A stretch of DNA of 40,375 nucleotides from Candidatus Uhrbacteria bacterium (lineage in GTDB: Bacteria; Patescibacteriota; Patescibacteriia; UBA9934; GWF2-40-263), in NCBI GenBank assembly GCA_016235605.1, contig JACRJW010000078.1, positions 1 through 40,375 on the forward strand, given 5' to 3'. Below are positions 34,470 through 40,375 of the stretch, piece after piece (within the stretch, counting starts at the first letter, position 1; each line of letters begins with the position of its first letter). The position numbers and the translations under genes are program-made. The notes under the pieces were generated by a model that saw only the letters and a program-made list of their open reading frames with translations, was not told where the DNA came from and ran no database searches.

Positions 34470-36287
34470 ATGGACCCCAAGGATGAGATTAAACAAAAAA
34501 TTGACATCGTCGAGCTTGTGGGTGAGTACGTCCAGCTCAAGGTGGCTGGGTCTTCGGGACTGAAAGGGCTGTGCCCGTTTCATGGCGAGAAGACGCCGAG
34601 CTTCCATGTCTCGCGCGATCGGCAGATTTGGCATTGCTTTGGATGCGGCGAGGGAGGCGACTGTTTTGCCTTCACGATGAAGATGGACGGGATGTCGTTT
34701 CCCGAGGCGCTTATGCATCTGGGAAAAAAGACCGGCGTGGAAGTCCGACGCCTTCCGACGGTGGAGACGAATGCAAAGTCAAGAATGTATCAGGTGAATG
34801 AACTGGCGCAAAAATTTTTTCGAAAAGTGCTTTTGGATTCTGGGAGCGCGGCATCGGCTCGAGCGTATGTGGAGTCACGGGCTATTCCTCTGGAACTCGC
34901 GGAGCTCTTTGGAATCGGTTTTGCGCCGGACGAATGGGACGCACTGTCTCAATTTCTCCGCAAGCGCGGATTCTCCGAGGTGGAGCTCATCGAGGCAGGA
35001 GTCTCCCTGAAGAAAAAAAGCGGTGTAGGCGTGATCGATCGATTTCGAAATCGGCTGATGATTCCACTGCGTGATCATCATGGGAATACGGTTGGGTTTA
35101 CAGGGCGCTCGCTTCCGACCTACAACCTACAACCTACAACCTTCGATTCGCCTAAATACATGAACTCACCCGAGACGCCGGTGTATCATAAAGGTTCGCT
35201 CGTTTTTGGTCTTGATTTGGCCAAACGCTGCATTCGAGAGAAAGGTTTTGTCGTGATCGTGGAAGGGAATCTCGACGTGGTTGCCTCGCACAAAGCTTAT
35301 GTGGAAAATATCATTGCGAGCTCCGGCACCGCTCTGACACAAGACCAACTGATTCTTCTCAAGCGCTACACCGAGACAGCCGTATTTGCATTTGATGCGG
35401 ACGCGGCGGGATTTGCCGCAGCAAAAAAGGGGATCAGTCTGGCCCGTGGGCTTGGGTTTGATGTGCGTGCGGCGATTCTTCCAGACGGTGTGAAGGATCC
35501 AGACGAGCTGGTGCAGAAAGATCCGACCGCATGGAAAAATCTTGTTGAGAAGTCTGTGCCGATCATGGAATTTTTGATCGCGCACGTCACCAAGGGAAAA
35601 GATTTGCGACAGGTTGATGACAAGCGTGTCGTGGCCAAGGAACTCTTGCCAGCCATTTCTGAAATGTCGTCCGTGGTTGAGCGTGAGCATTGGCTGCAGA
35701 TCGTTGCGGACCTTTTGAGTATCTCGTCTGATCAGTTGCGTTCTTCCTTGCAGCCCAAACCCTCGGAGCCCTTGAAGCCCTCGCAGCCTTCGACGCCCTT
35801 GAAGCCCCTCCCAAAAGACGAACAAGCCCGCCGGCTTCTTTTCGGCTACGCGATTCAGACTTCATCACAGTTTCAAACCATCCTTTCGCGTTTAGAACCT
35901 TTTCTAACTTCCTACAACCTACAACCTACGACCTACGACCTTTCCCTGTGGATAACCCTTTACAAGCTCTCCCGCAGCGCGTATGATCCAAGCAGTCAAG
36001 CAGCTAAAACATCGCATTTTTCAAGGATTCGTACTCTCACGTCCGGTCATCCCCACCAAGAAGCCCTCGAGGCACTTCTTGATACATCACTTTTGATGGC
36101 CGAAGAAACGTTTGGAGACATCCCTGAATCACAGATGCTGCAGCAAATTGAACATCTTTTCTCTCTCTTGAACACGCTGAGTACCAGTCGTGATCGTGAG
36201 GCGTTGGCGCGAGCGTTGCGTCAAGCGGAGCTTGCGGGAGATGAAGAAGAAGTCAAGCGTCTTTTAAGTACCATGCCTCGATTATGA
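34470..36287 (+). CDS. dnaG: DNA primase
   Basis: DnaG makes RNA primers at the replication fork. The CHC2 zinc finger is [11 protein letters not shown] with [10 protein letters not shown]; the TOPRIM domain shows [10 protein letters not shown] and FAFDADAAG. The start at 34470 (MDPKDEIKQ) matches the usual N-terminus; the ATG at 34437 has leaderless spacing and would add 11 residues. Length is 605 residues. The gene contains three short repeat tracts in frame: heptamers at 35119-35146 ([10 protein letters not shown]), 9-mers at 35760-35804 (proline-rich linker) and heptamers at 35911-35938 ([10 protein letters not shown]). All fall in loops or linkers outside catalytic motifs. The stop overlaps the rpoD ATG by 4 nt, recalling the dnaG-rpoD macromolecular synthesis operon of other bacteria. 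Confidence 0.96.
   Translation: MDPKDEIKQKIDIVELVGEYVQLKVAGSSGLKGLCPFHGEKTPSFHVSRDRQIWHCFGCGEGGDCFAFTMKMDGMSFPEALMHLGKKTGVEVRRLPTVETNAKSRMYQVNELAQKFFRKVLLDSGSAASARAYVESRAIPLELAELFGIGFAPDEWDALSQFLRKRGFSEVELIEAGVSLKKKSGVGVIDRFRNRLMIPLRDHHGNTVGFTGRSLPTYNLQPTTFDSPKYMNSPETPVYHKGSLVFGLDLAKRCIREKGFVVIVEGNLDVVASHKAYVENIIASSGTALTQDQLILLKRYTETAVFAFDADAAGFAAAKKGISLARGLGFDVRAAILPDGVKDPDELVQKDPTAWKNLVEKSVPIMEFLIAHVTKGKDLRQVDDKRVVAKELLPAISEMSSVVEREHWLQIVADLLSISSDQLRSSLQPKPSEPLKPSQPSTPLKPLPKDEQARRLLFGYAIQTSSQFQTILSRLEPFLTSYNLQPTTYDLSLWITLYKLSRSAYDPSSQAAKTSHFSRIRTLTSGHPHQEALEALLDTSLLMAEETFGDIPESQMLQQIEHLFSLLNTLSTSRDREALARALRQAELAGDEEEVKRLLSTMPRL
35119..35146 (+). repeat. Heptamer repeat 1 inside dnaG
   Basis: Three perfect CCTACAA units plus one degenerate unit (CCTTCGA) encode [10 protein letters not shown] between the primase core and the [11 protein letters not shown] motif. 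Confidence 0.8.
35760..35804 (+). repeat. 9-mer tandem repeat inside dnaG
   Basis: Five 9-nt units vary around CCCTTGAAG and CCCTCGCAG and encode the proline-rich linker [15 protein letters not shown] between the TOPRIM region and the C-terminal helicase-binding domain. Confidence 0.75.
35911..35938 (+). repeat. Heptamer repeat 2 inside dnaG
   Basis: Four units (CCTACAA twice, CCTACGA twice) encode [10 protein letters not shown] in the C-terminal domain. The unit matches repeat 1 and the intergenic tract at 11506-11526. Confidence 0.8.
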
Positions 36288-37525
36288 AGAAGCCGCACAA
36301 GAAAAAAAATCGTTATCACTCGCAAAAAAAGAAAGTGGTAAAGCCACAGCAGAAGAAGAAAATGCAGGCGAAGAAATTTCCTGCGGTCAAAAAATATGTT
36401 CACGTTGCTGAGCCAAAGATCCGTTACAAGCGCGCGGAGCCGCCATCGGAGATCGTGCTTGAGAAACTCGTCGACAAGGGCATGCGCCGCGGGTACATCA
36501 CCGAGAACGAGATTCTTTTTACGTTTACGGATCTCGAGGACTATCTTGATGTCTTTGAGGATTTTTTGGATGAGCTCGAGCGCGTGGGTGTGCACTTTGT
36601 CGAAGTGAAGGAAGGCATCCTTGGTCGCGAGAAAGAACGAGGCGATGTGTACGACAAGATTCGCGTCAGTGAAGACGCACGTCGCACCGTGTTGCCAGAC
36701 ATCACGCAGGACTCCATCCAAATGTACTTGCGCGAGATCGGCAAGATCCCGTTGCTCACAGGAGAAATGGAAGTTGCGCTGGCCAAGCGTAAGGAACGCA
36801 ACGAAAAAGAAGCCGAGCGTCGGCTCATTGAGGCGAACTTGCGCCTCGTCGTTTCAATCGCGAAAAAATTCGTCGGCAAGTCCATGTCGCTCTTGGATTT
36901 GATTCAGGAAGGCAACATCGGTTTGTTCCGCGCCGTGAAAAAATTTGAATATCGTAAAGGCTACAAATTTTCTACCTATGCGACTTGGTGGATTCGCCAA
37001 GCGATCACACGCGCGCTTGCCGACCAGTCTCGCACGATCCGTATTCCAGTGCACATGGTGGAGACGATTAACAAGTTTCAACAAATTGAGCGTCAGCTCA
37101 TCCAAGACTTGGGACGCGAACCGCTCGCCGAGGAAATCGCCGCCGAAATGGGACAACCGATCGAGAAAGTTCGCCACATCCGAAAAATTTCACAAGAAAC
37201 GGTCTCGCTTGAAACGTCCGTGGGAGACGATGACGAAGATTCCAAGCTCGAAGACTTTATCGAGGACGTGAAAACAATCTCGCCAGACCGTACCGCCGCG
37301 CGTGAGCTTCTCAAAGACTACGTGAACAAAGCGATGGAAGGTCTCACTCCGCGTGAGCAGAAGATTCTTGAAATGCGCTTCGGCCTCACCGACGGCGTGA
37401 GTCACACCTTGGAAGAAGTCGGCCGCGAATTCGACGTCACCCGCGAACGTATCCGCCAAATCGAAGCCAAGGCGCTTGAAAAGATCCAAGCCAATCCTTT
37501 GATCGAGAAGTTGAGGGATTACTAA
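36284..37525 (+). CDS. rpoD: RNA polymerase primary sigma factor (sigma-70)
   Basis: RpoD directs RNA polymerase to housekeeping promoters. The 413-residue product has a very basic N-terminal tail ([16 protein letters not shown]), region 1.2 ([23 protein letters not shown]), regions 2.1-2.4 ([53 protein letters not shown]), region 3 and region 4.2 with the -35-reading helix ([25 protein letters not shown]). It lacks the large non-conserved region of E. coli RpoD. Promoters with TTGACA and TATAAT boxes in this window fit such a sigma factor. The ATG overlaps the dnaG stop by 4 nt. Confidence 0.97.
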   Translation: MKKPHKKKNRYHSQKKKVVKPQQKKKMQAKKFPAVKKYVHVAEPKIRYKRAEPPSEIVLEKLVDKGMRRGYITENEILFTFTDLEDYLDVFEDFLDELERVGVHFVEVKEGILGREKERGDVYDKIRVSEDARRTVLPDITQDSIQMYLREIGKIPLLTGEMEVALAKRKERNEKEAERRLIEANLRLVVSIAKKFVGKSMSLLDLIQEGNIGLFRAVKKFEYRKGYKFSTYATWWIRQAITRALADQSRTIRIPVHMVETINKFQQIERQLIQDLGREPLAEEIAAEMGQPIEKVRHIRKISQETVSLETSVGDDDEDSKLEDFIEDVKTISPDRTAARELLKDYVNKAMEGLTPREQKILEMRFGLTDGVSHTLEEVGREFDVTRERIRQIEAKALEKIQANPLIEKLRDY

Positions 37526-37526
37526 A

Positions 37527-37553
37527 TGGGGTCAGGTCCGGAATCGGGAATTC
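37527..37553 (+). repeat. REP-like inverted repeat, left copy
   Basis: The copy starts 1 nt after the rpoD stop with TGGGGTCAGGTCCGG and is the inverted match (24 of 25 bases) of 39067-39091. It shares the 11-mer GGGGTCAGGTC with the palindrome at 32292. Confidence 0.85.
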
Positions 37554-37626
37554 GTTGGACACAAAACATTACCCGGTAACGTCGTTTTGGCTGAGCTGAG
37601 CCAAAATAGAAAACCGCCTGTCGCTT

Positions 37627-38058
37627 TTACAGCTTCAGACGGTAGAGGTTGGTGTCGCGAACGGCGAATCCAAGAGAGCGGTAGAGACGGTTCGCAGCCT
37701 CGCGTTCTGGCTCACTGCACAAGTCGATGCGTTCGATGCCGATCTCGCGCGCGTGGGCGATGAGCTGGAGCGTCAACTCTCTGCCGATGCCGCGACCGCG
37801 ATACATCCTGTCAACGACGACGTCCTCGATGTGGCCGCTCACGTGGCTGATCGAGAACATCGCGACCAACAGAGCCGTGCCGACGATATCTCCCTCAAGC
37901 TCGTCATCGCGAGCGACGACGAGCTCGTGGGTCAGAGCCGTCGTGTGGAGATCAGTGAGCGTGAGTTCACGAGGAGCAGAAGAGAGCTGTCGGATCAGCC
38001 GCACGAGTTGCGCGTGATCCTTGATCGTCGGATTGATGAGACGCGAGTACGTGATCAT
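37627..38058 (-). CDS. GNAT-family N-acetyltransferase
   Basis: The 143-residue product has the acetyl-CoA-binding signature YRGRGIGRELTLQLIAHA (R-x-x-G-x-G/A) near residue 85, preceded by the strand VSGHIEDVVVD and followed by IERIDLCSEPEREAANRLYRSLGF. It transfers an acetyl group to an amine; the substrate is not predictable. The ATG at 38058 is preferred because it overlaps the HAD gene stop (ATGA); the ORF start at 38067 is a GTG inside that gene. It is the last of three overlapping minus-strand genes that lie between two inverted REP-like sequences. Confidence 0.9.
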   Translation of the reverse strand: MITYSRLINPTIKDHAQLVRLIRQLSSAPRELTLTDLHTTALTHELVVARDDELEGDIVGTALLVAMFSISHVSGHIEDVVVDRMYRGRGIGRELTLQLIAHAREIGIERIDLCSEPEREAANRLYRSLGFAVRDTNLYRLKL

Positions 38059-38702
38059 TTGGCACACTTCTGGTTGATGGAGAGAATCACATCGAGGGCT
38101 TGTGGTAGATCGTTCACGACATGATGTGCGTCGTCAGATCGGCGGATGTCGTCGCTCCGGCGAATTTGGATACGATGGACGTCTGGCGCGATCGTGGCCA
38201 CTTGCTCATGCTCCCGCGCGCTGTCGTCCAAGAAGACCACATGTCCCGATACCGATGCACCACGGAGGATGACAGCCTTTTCGCCCGCCGTTGTGAAGTG
38301 CATCTCACGGAAGAATCCAGCAGGACGATCCAGGCCGTCGATCTTCAACTGCTGGTACGCACGATCGCCGAAGGTGAGGATCGATCGAGTGAGTCCGTGC
38401 TGTTTGAGAGCCTCCAAAAAGGCTGTTGTGTCGCTGTAGTTGATAGCACCCGAACGCACCCTTGCCTGGAAACGTGCACGTAGTTCCTTTGCCCACTTCA
38501 AGTCTGGATCGACGTCCATGGCACGCAGATGTCCCTCGAGCGTGTAGAGGTCACCGCGTTCCCAGATCATCACTCCTTGTGCGTACACGTGATCCGCTTT
38601 CAGATTCAGCCGCTCGGCGAGCTGGTTGATCCAGAGCGTCTGCCACAGTGGAAAGACGTTTACGAGCGTGAGGTCAAGGTCAAGGAAAAGATGGAGGTGC
38701 AT
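38055..38702 (-). CDS. HAD-superfamily hydrolase-like protein
   Basis: The 215-residue product has HAD motif I as FLDLDLTLVN (D8 and D10), a possible motif II around SILTFGD, and a late VVFLDDSAREHE that fits motif IV. The cap region is helical. HAD enzymes are mostly phosphatases; the motif III lysine may be in GEKAVIL. The substrate is unknown. A tandem peptide duplication (IRRSDD twice) is visible near the C-terminus. The start overlaps the upstream gene stop by one base (TGATG), and its stop overlaps the acetyltransferase ATG, so translation is coupled across all three genes. Confidence 0.8.
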   Translation of the reverse strand: MHLHLFLDLDLTLVNVFPLWQTLWINQLAERLNLKADHVYAQGVMIWERGDLYTLEGHLRAMDVDPDLKWAKELRARFQARVRSGAINYSDTTAFLEALKQHGLTRSILTFGDRAYQQLKIDGLDRPAGFFREMHFTTAGEKAVILRGASVSGHVVFLDDSAREHEQVATIAPDVHRIQIRRSDDIRRSDDAHHVVNDLPQALDVILSINQKCAK

Positions 38703-39013
38703 CAGTTGATCCTGGTGGCGCGGAAGCGACCCTTGGCCAGTTCGCGGCCGTCGCGTTCGACCGTGAAGCCGCCTTGGATACCATCATCGCCCTGCTCGAT
38801 CACTCCGCGGACGCGGTGCTGTCTGGAACCGCTCGCGAATGGTGCGTCGGAGAATTGTCCATGTGCGTCGGCTTGAGCCTCTCCTTCGCCGTAGTCGCCG
38901 ATGCGGAAACGCGTGCGGCCGTTGCCGAGTTTTTCGATCTCGATGATCGCTTCTTGTTGTTGCCTCCCCGTTGGGGTGACACTGACATGACCACGATAAC
39001 GTTCAGAGGACAT
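38702..39013 (-). CDS. Unknown small beta-rich protein, first gene of the REP-bounded cassette
   Basis: The 103-residue product has no signal peptide or membrane segment. It shows alternating strands (GHVSVTPTG, EAIIEIEKLGNGRTRFRIGDYGEGEAQADAHG, QHRVRGVIEQG, GGFTVERDGRELAKGRFRA) and looks like a small beta-barrel or beta-sandwich. I do not recognise a family. The ATG at 39013 is preferred over the TTG at 39064 because GGAG lies 5 nt upstream and the promoter at 39036-39064 would exclude the longer form. It is co-translated with the HAD gene. Confidence 0.6.
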   Translation of the reverse strand: MSSERYRGHVSVTPTGRQQQEAIIEIEKLGNGRTRFRIGDYGEGEAQADAHGQFSDAPFASGSRQHRVRGVIEQGDDGIQGGFTVERDGRELAKGRFRATRIN

Positions 39014-39035
39014 GGATGCTCCAGGACGAGGAGGG

Positions 39036-39064
39036 AGACTAGCATGAAGACAAATGGAGTTCAA
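39036..39064 (-). promoter_or_regulatory. Promoter of the REP-bounded cassette
   Basis: On the minus strand TTGAAC and TAGTCT are separated by 17 nt, with a TGC extension before the -10. It lies 2 nt inside the right REP-like copy. Confidence 0.6.
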
Positions 39065-39066
39065 GA

Positions 39067-39091
39067 AATTCCCGATTCCGGATCTGACCCC
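39067..39091 (-). repeat. REP-like inverted repeat, right copy
   Basis: This copy matches the left copy (37527-37553) in inverted orientation at 24 of 25 positions. The pair encloses about 1.5 kb with three minus-strand genes. Confidence 0.85.
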
Positions 39092-39147
39092 GCATCAGCT
39101 GAAGTTGGCGCTTCCAAGCTCCTGCAACGATTTCAGGTGTGCTACGA

Positions 39148-39153
39148 TATACC
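39148..39153 (+). promoter_or_regulatory. Possible -10 box of the ECF sigma gene
   Basis: TATACC lies 27 nt before the ATG at 39181. No convincing -35 or ribosome-binding site is present. Confidence 0.35.
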
Positions 39154-39180
39154 TGATGCAAGGTCGAACGATTAAAAATT

Positions 39181-39813
39181 ATGGAAAACGAAACGGAGGT
39201 GATAGCCCATGCACAACGTGATCCAGAGGCGTTCGGCCGGTTGTACGATACGTACTACCAGCCGACCTTTGGCTTTCTGTATAGTCGCACGGGCAACGCC
39301 GAGGTGGCGAAGGATTTGGTGAGTGAGACGTTTTTTCAAGCTCTGAAGAATCTGCATCGTTACAAACCGCGCAAGGGCGCCAGTTTCAAATCCTGGCTGT
39401 TCGCGATCGCGGTGGCGCAAATAGGCAACTACTATCGTAGCCGCTCTCGGTACCTCGAAGTCACCACAGACGAAGCGCCAGAGATCATCGGTCGCGAAGA
39501 CTTTCGGCCAGATGTTGCCTACCGCATGGGCGAAGACGCGACAGAGCTCGAGGGAAAGATCGAACTGCTCCGGCGCATGATGGCGAAGTTGAACCAACGA
39601 CAGCAGGATATTTTGACCTTACGATTTTTTTCACACATGAGCGTCCCCGACATTGCCGGTACGCTCTCCATGAAAGAAGGGACGATTAAATCACATATCC
39701 ATCGGGCACTGAAAAAATTACAGGTGCTTATGCTCTCTGAGAGAGAGGGAGCCATGCAGGAGGCGCAACCGCAATCAAAAAAAGAATATGAACCGAGAAC
39801 CGCTCAAAATTGA
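39181..39813 (+). CDS. ECF-type RNA polymerase sigma factor
   Basis: The 210-residue product has only sigma regions 2 and 4, as in the extracytoplasmic-function group. Region 2 includes FGRLYDTYYQPTFGFLYSRTGN and AKDLVSETFFQALKNLHRYKP, then FKSWLFAIAVAQIGNYYRSR. Region 4 includes KLNQRQQDILTLRFFSHMSVPDIAGTLSMKEGTIKSHIHRALKKLQ. ECF sigma factors usually respond to envelope or stress signals and are held by an anti-sigma protein. The next gene overlaps its 3' end by 26 nt and encodes a membrane protein, which is the expected arrangement. The last 20 residues are a non-conserved polar tail. Confidence 0.93.
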   Translation: MENETEVIAHAQRDPEAFGRLYDTYYQPTFGFLYSRTGNAEVAKDLVSETFFQALKNLHRYKPRKGASFKSWLFAIAVAQIGNYYRSRSRYLEVTTDEAPEIIGREDFRPDVAYRMGEDATELEGKIELLRRMMAKLNQRQQDILTLRFFSHMSVPDIAGTLSMKEGTIKSHIHRALKKLQVLMLSEREGAMQEAQPQSKKEYEPRTAQN

Positions 39814-40222
39814 AGAGATCCTCCAGTTGATGGAACGTGTTGATGTCCCTGAGGATACGACTCATCGCTACGAGCTTCGTCGCCGTCTTTTGTGCTCGCG
39901 GTTTTTTGAGACGGATCGTGTACCTCACCGTCGTTGGAATCGGTTGCTCACCTATACAGCTCCCTTGCTTGCTGGCGGGATGATGGTGGGTGTGTTCAGT
40001 TTGTTTGCGGTATCGACCTCTGAATCTATCGGGGCTCCCAGCTTGATCTCCTCCAATACCTTTGTGGGCCAGAGAGAGAGTGGACCTAAGCCGACGCTTA
40101 ATGCCTTTCTTTCAAGTTCGTCTGGACCGAGAGTTCAGCTAGCGGATATCGAGACGCTTGTGCCACAGAGGGCCGTGCGGTTTGTTCCTGTGTCCGAACA
40201 CACAGCCGTCTTGACACAGTAG
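39788..40222 (+). CDS. Single-pass membrane protein, probable anti-sigma factor
   Basis: The 144-residue product has a cytoplasmic N-terminal segment of about 45 residues (KIEEILQLMERVDVPEDTTHRYELRRRLL), one membrane helix (about 52-73, LLTYTAPLLAGGMMVGVFSLFAVS) and an external tail with no clear fold. The overlap with the ECF sigma gene and this topology fit an anti-sigma factor, although a zinc-binding HxxxCxxC motif is absent. The function is inferred from context; it could be another membrane regulator. Confidence 0.65.
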   Translation: MNREPLKIEEILQLMERVDVPEDTTHRYELRRRLLCSRFFETDRVPHRRWNRLLTYTAPLLAGGMMVGVFSLFAVSTSESIGAPSLISSNTFVGQRESGPKPTLNAFLSSSSGPRVQLADIETLVPQRAVRFVPVSEHTAVLTQ

Positions 40223-40235
40223 ACTTGTCCTGTGA

Positions 40236-40244
40236 TGTTACAAT
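40236..40244 (+). promoter_or_regulatory. Extended -10 promoter of the last gene
   Basis: TGTTACAAT has a TGn extension and a good -10. The leader to the ATG at 40316 would be about 65 nt. It holds a palindrome (AGCGTACGCT, 40280-40289) and a hairpin (AAAGGC / GCCTTT, 40294-40310) just before the start codon. Confidence 0.5.
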
Positions 40245-40315
40245 TGCAGCAATTAGGGTTACCGCATAGCCTCCGTCGAAGCGTACGCTAGTGAAAGGCA
40301 ATAAGCCTTTTATCT

Positions 40316-40375
40316 ATGCAAACACGTCGAGCGGACTCTGAGCTTGTGCGTCTTAAACAAACAGTCCTCGACGAA
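40316..40375 (+). CDS. Start of a gene cut by the window edge
   Basis: An ATG at 40316 opens a frame of 20 codons that runs off the window (MQTRRADSELVRLKQTVLDE). The hairpin that ends 5 nt upstream could hide or set the start. There is too little sequence to name the product. Confidence 0.4.
   Translation, partial: MQTRRADSELVRLKQTVLDE

Noticed and set aside
35119-35938. CRISPR-like or satellite array in dnaG
   Set aside because: The units are 7 or 9 nt, tandem without spacers, and in frame with the coding sequence.
37575-37615. Terminator for the GNAT operon at the TTTTGGCT/AGCCAAAA inverted repeat
   Set aside because: The stem is good, but no T tract follows on the minus strand, so I could not support it as a terminator.

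Overview
The window looks like a chromosomal segment of a Patescibacteria (CPR) bacterium of intermediate GC content. I infer this, without a database search, from the gene set and style: a DUF87/VirD4-like ATPase with a small uncharacterised partner, a bare type IV pilus cluster, gatC-gatA, many 1- and 4-nt gene overlaps, and -10 boxes placed about 6-11 nt before start codons with no Shine-Dalgarno motif (predicted leaderless mRNAs). An Uhrbacteria/Magasanikbacteria-like lineage would fit but cannot be shown from the sequence alone. About forty protein genes and three tRNA genes (Gln-CTG, Met-CAT, Ser-GGA, all with encoded CCA) are supported. No rRNA, CRISPR array or intact transposase is present.

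Layout. 0-1.6 kb: the end of a secreted DUF5666-like protein, then a winged-helix plus Cas2/PaaX-like gene bracketed by two 41-bp near-identical repeats. 1.6-8.2 kb: cysS, a CPR-type small protein, the DUF87 ATPase, another conserved unknown, and dnaX. 8.2-12.9 kb: tRNA-Gln divergent from a tiny C2H2 zinc-finger gene, a dus/ATP-grasp pair on the minus strand, a thioredoxin-like plus VKOR disulfide-forming pair, and a beta-CASP metallo-beta-lactamase. 13.0-19.9 kb: a sulfur amino-acid block (tRNA-Met, metG, a glutamate-cysteine ligase, metK, a Cys/Met PLP enzyme) that is visibly GC-richer, with classical promoters and ribosome-binding sites; a leaderless aspartoacylase-family gene sits inside it. 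20.0-24.1 kb: lepA, recJ and an RNase H. 24.1-26.8 kb: pilM, a receiver-domain protein, a prepilin and a prepilin peptidase, running into ligA. 28.9-32.3 kb: gatC, gatA, lgt and a TrmB-type regulator. 32.3-37.5 kb: a REP-like palindrome, two overlapping paralogous genes of unknown function, a secreted YARHG protein, tRNA-Ser, an Smr protein, dnaG and rpoD. 37.5-39.1 kb: three overlapping minus-strand genes (GNAT, HAD, unknown) enclosed by inverted copies of a 25-bp REP-like sequence. 39.2-40.4 kb: an ECF sigma factor, a probable membrane anti-sigma partner, and the start of another gene.

The main working modules are replication and repair (dnaX, dnaG, ligA, recJ, RNase H), translation (cysS, metG, gatCA, lepA, dus, tRNAs), type IV pilus assembly, oxidative folding (thioredoxin-like/VKOR) and sigma-factor control (rpoD, ECF). 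The most unusual signals are the repeat-bracketed Cas2-like gene, in-frame short tandem or palindromic repeats inside dnaG, lepA and ligA, the REP-bounded three-gene cassette, the paralogous pair at 32.4-33.2 kb, the C2H2 finger gene, and the split between leaderless and Shine-Dalgarno-led genes.
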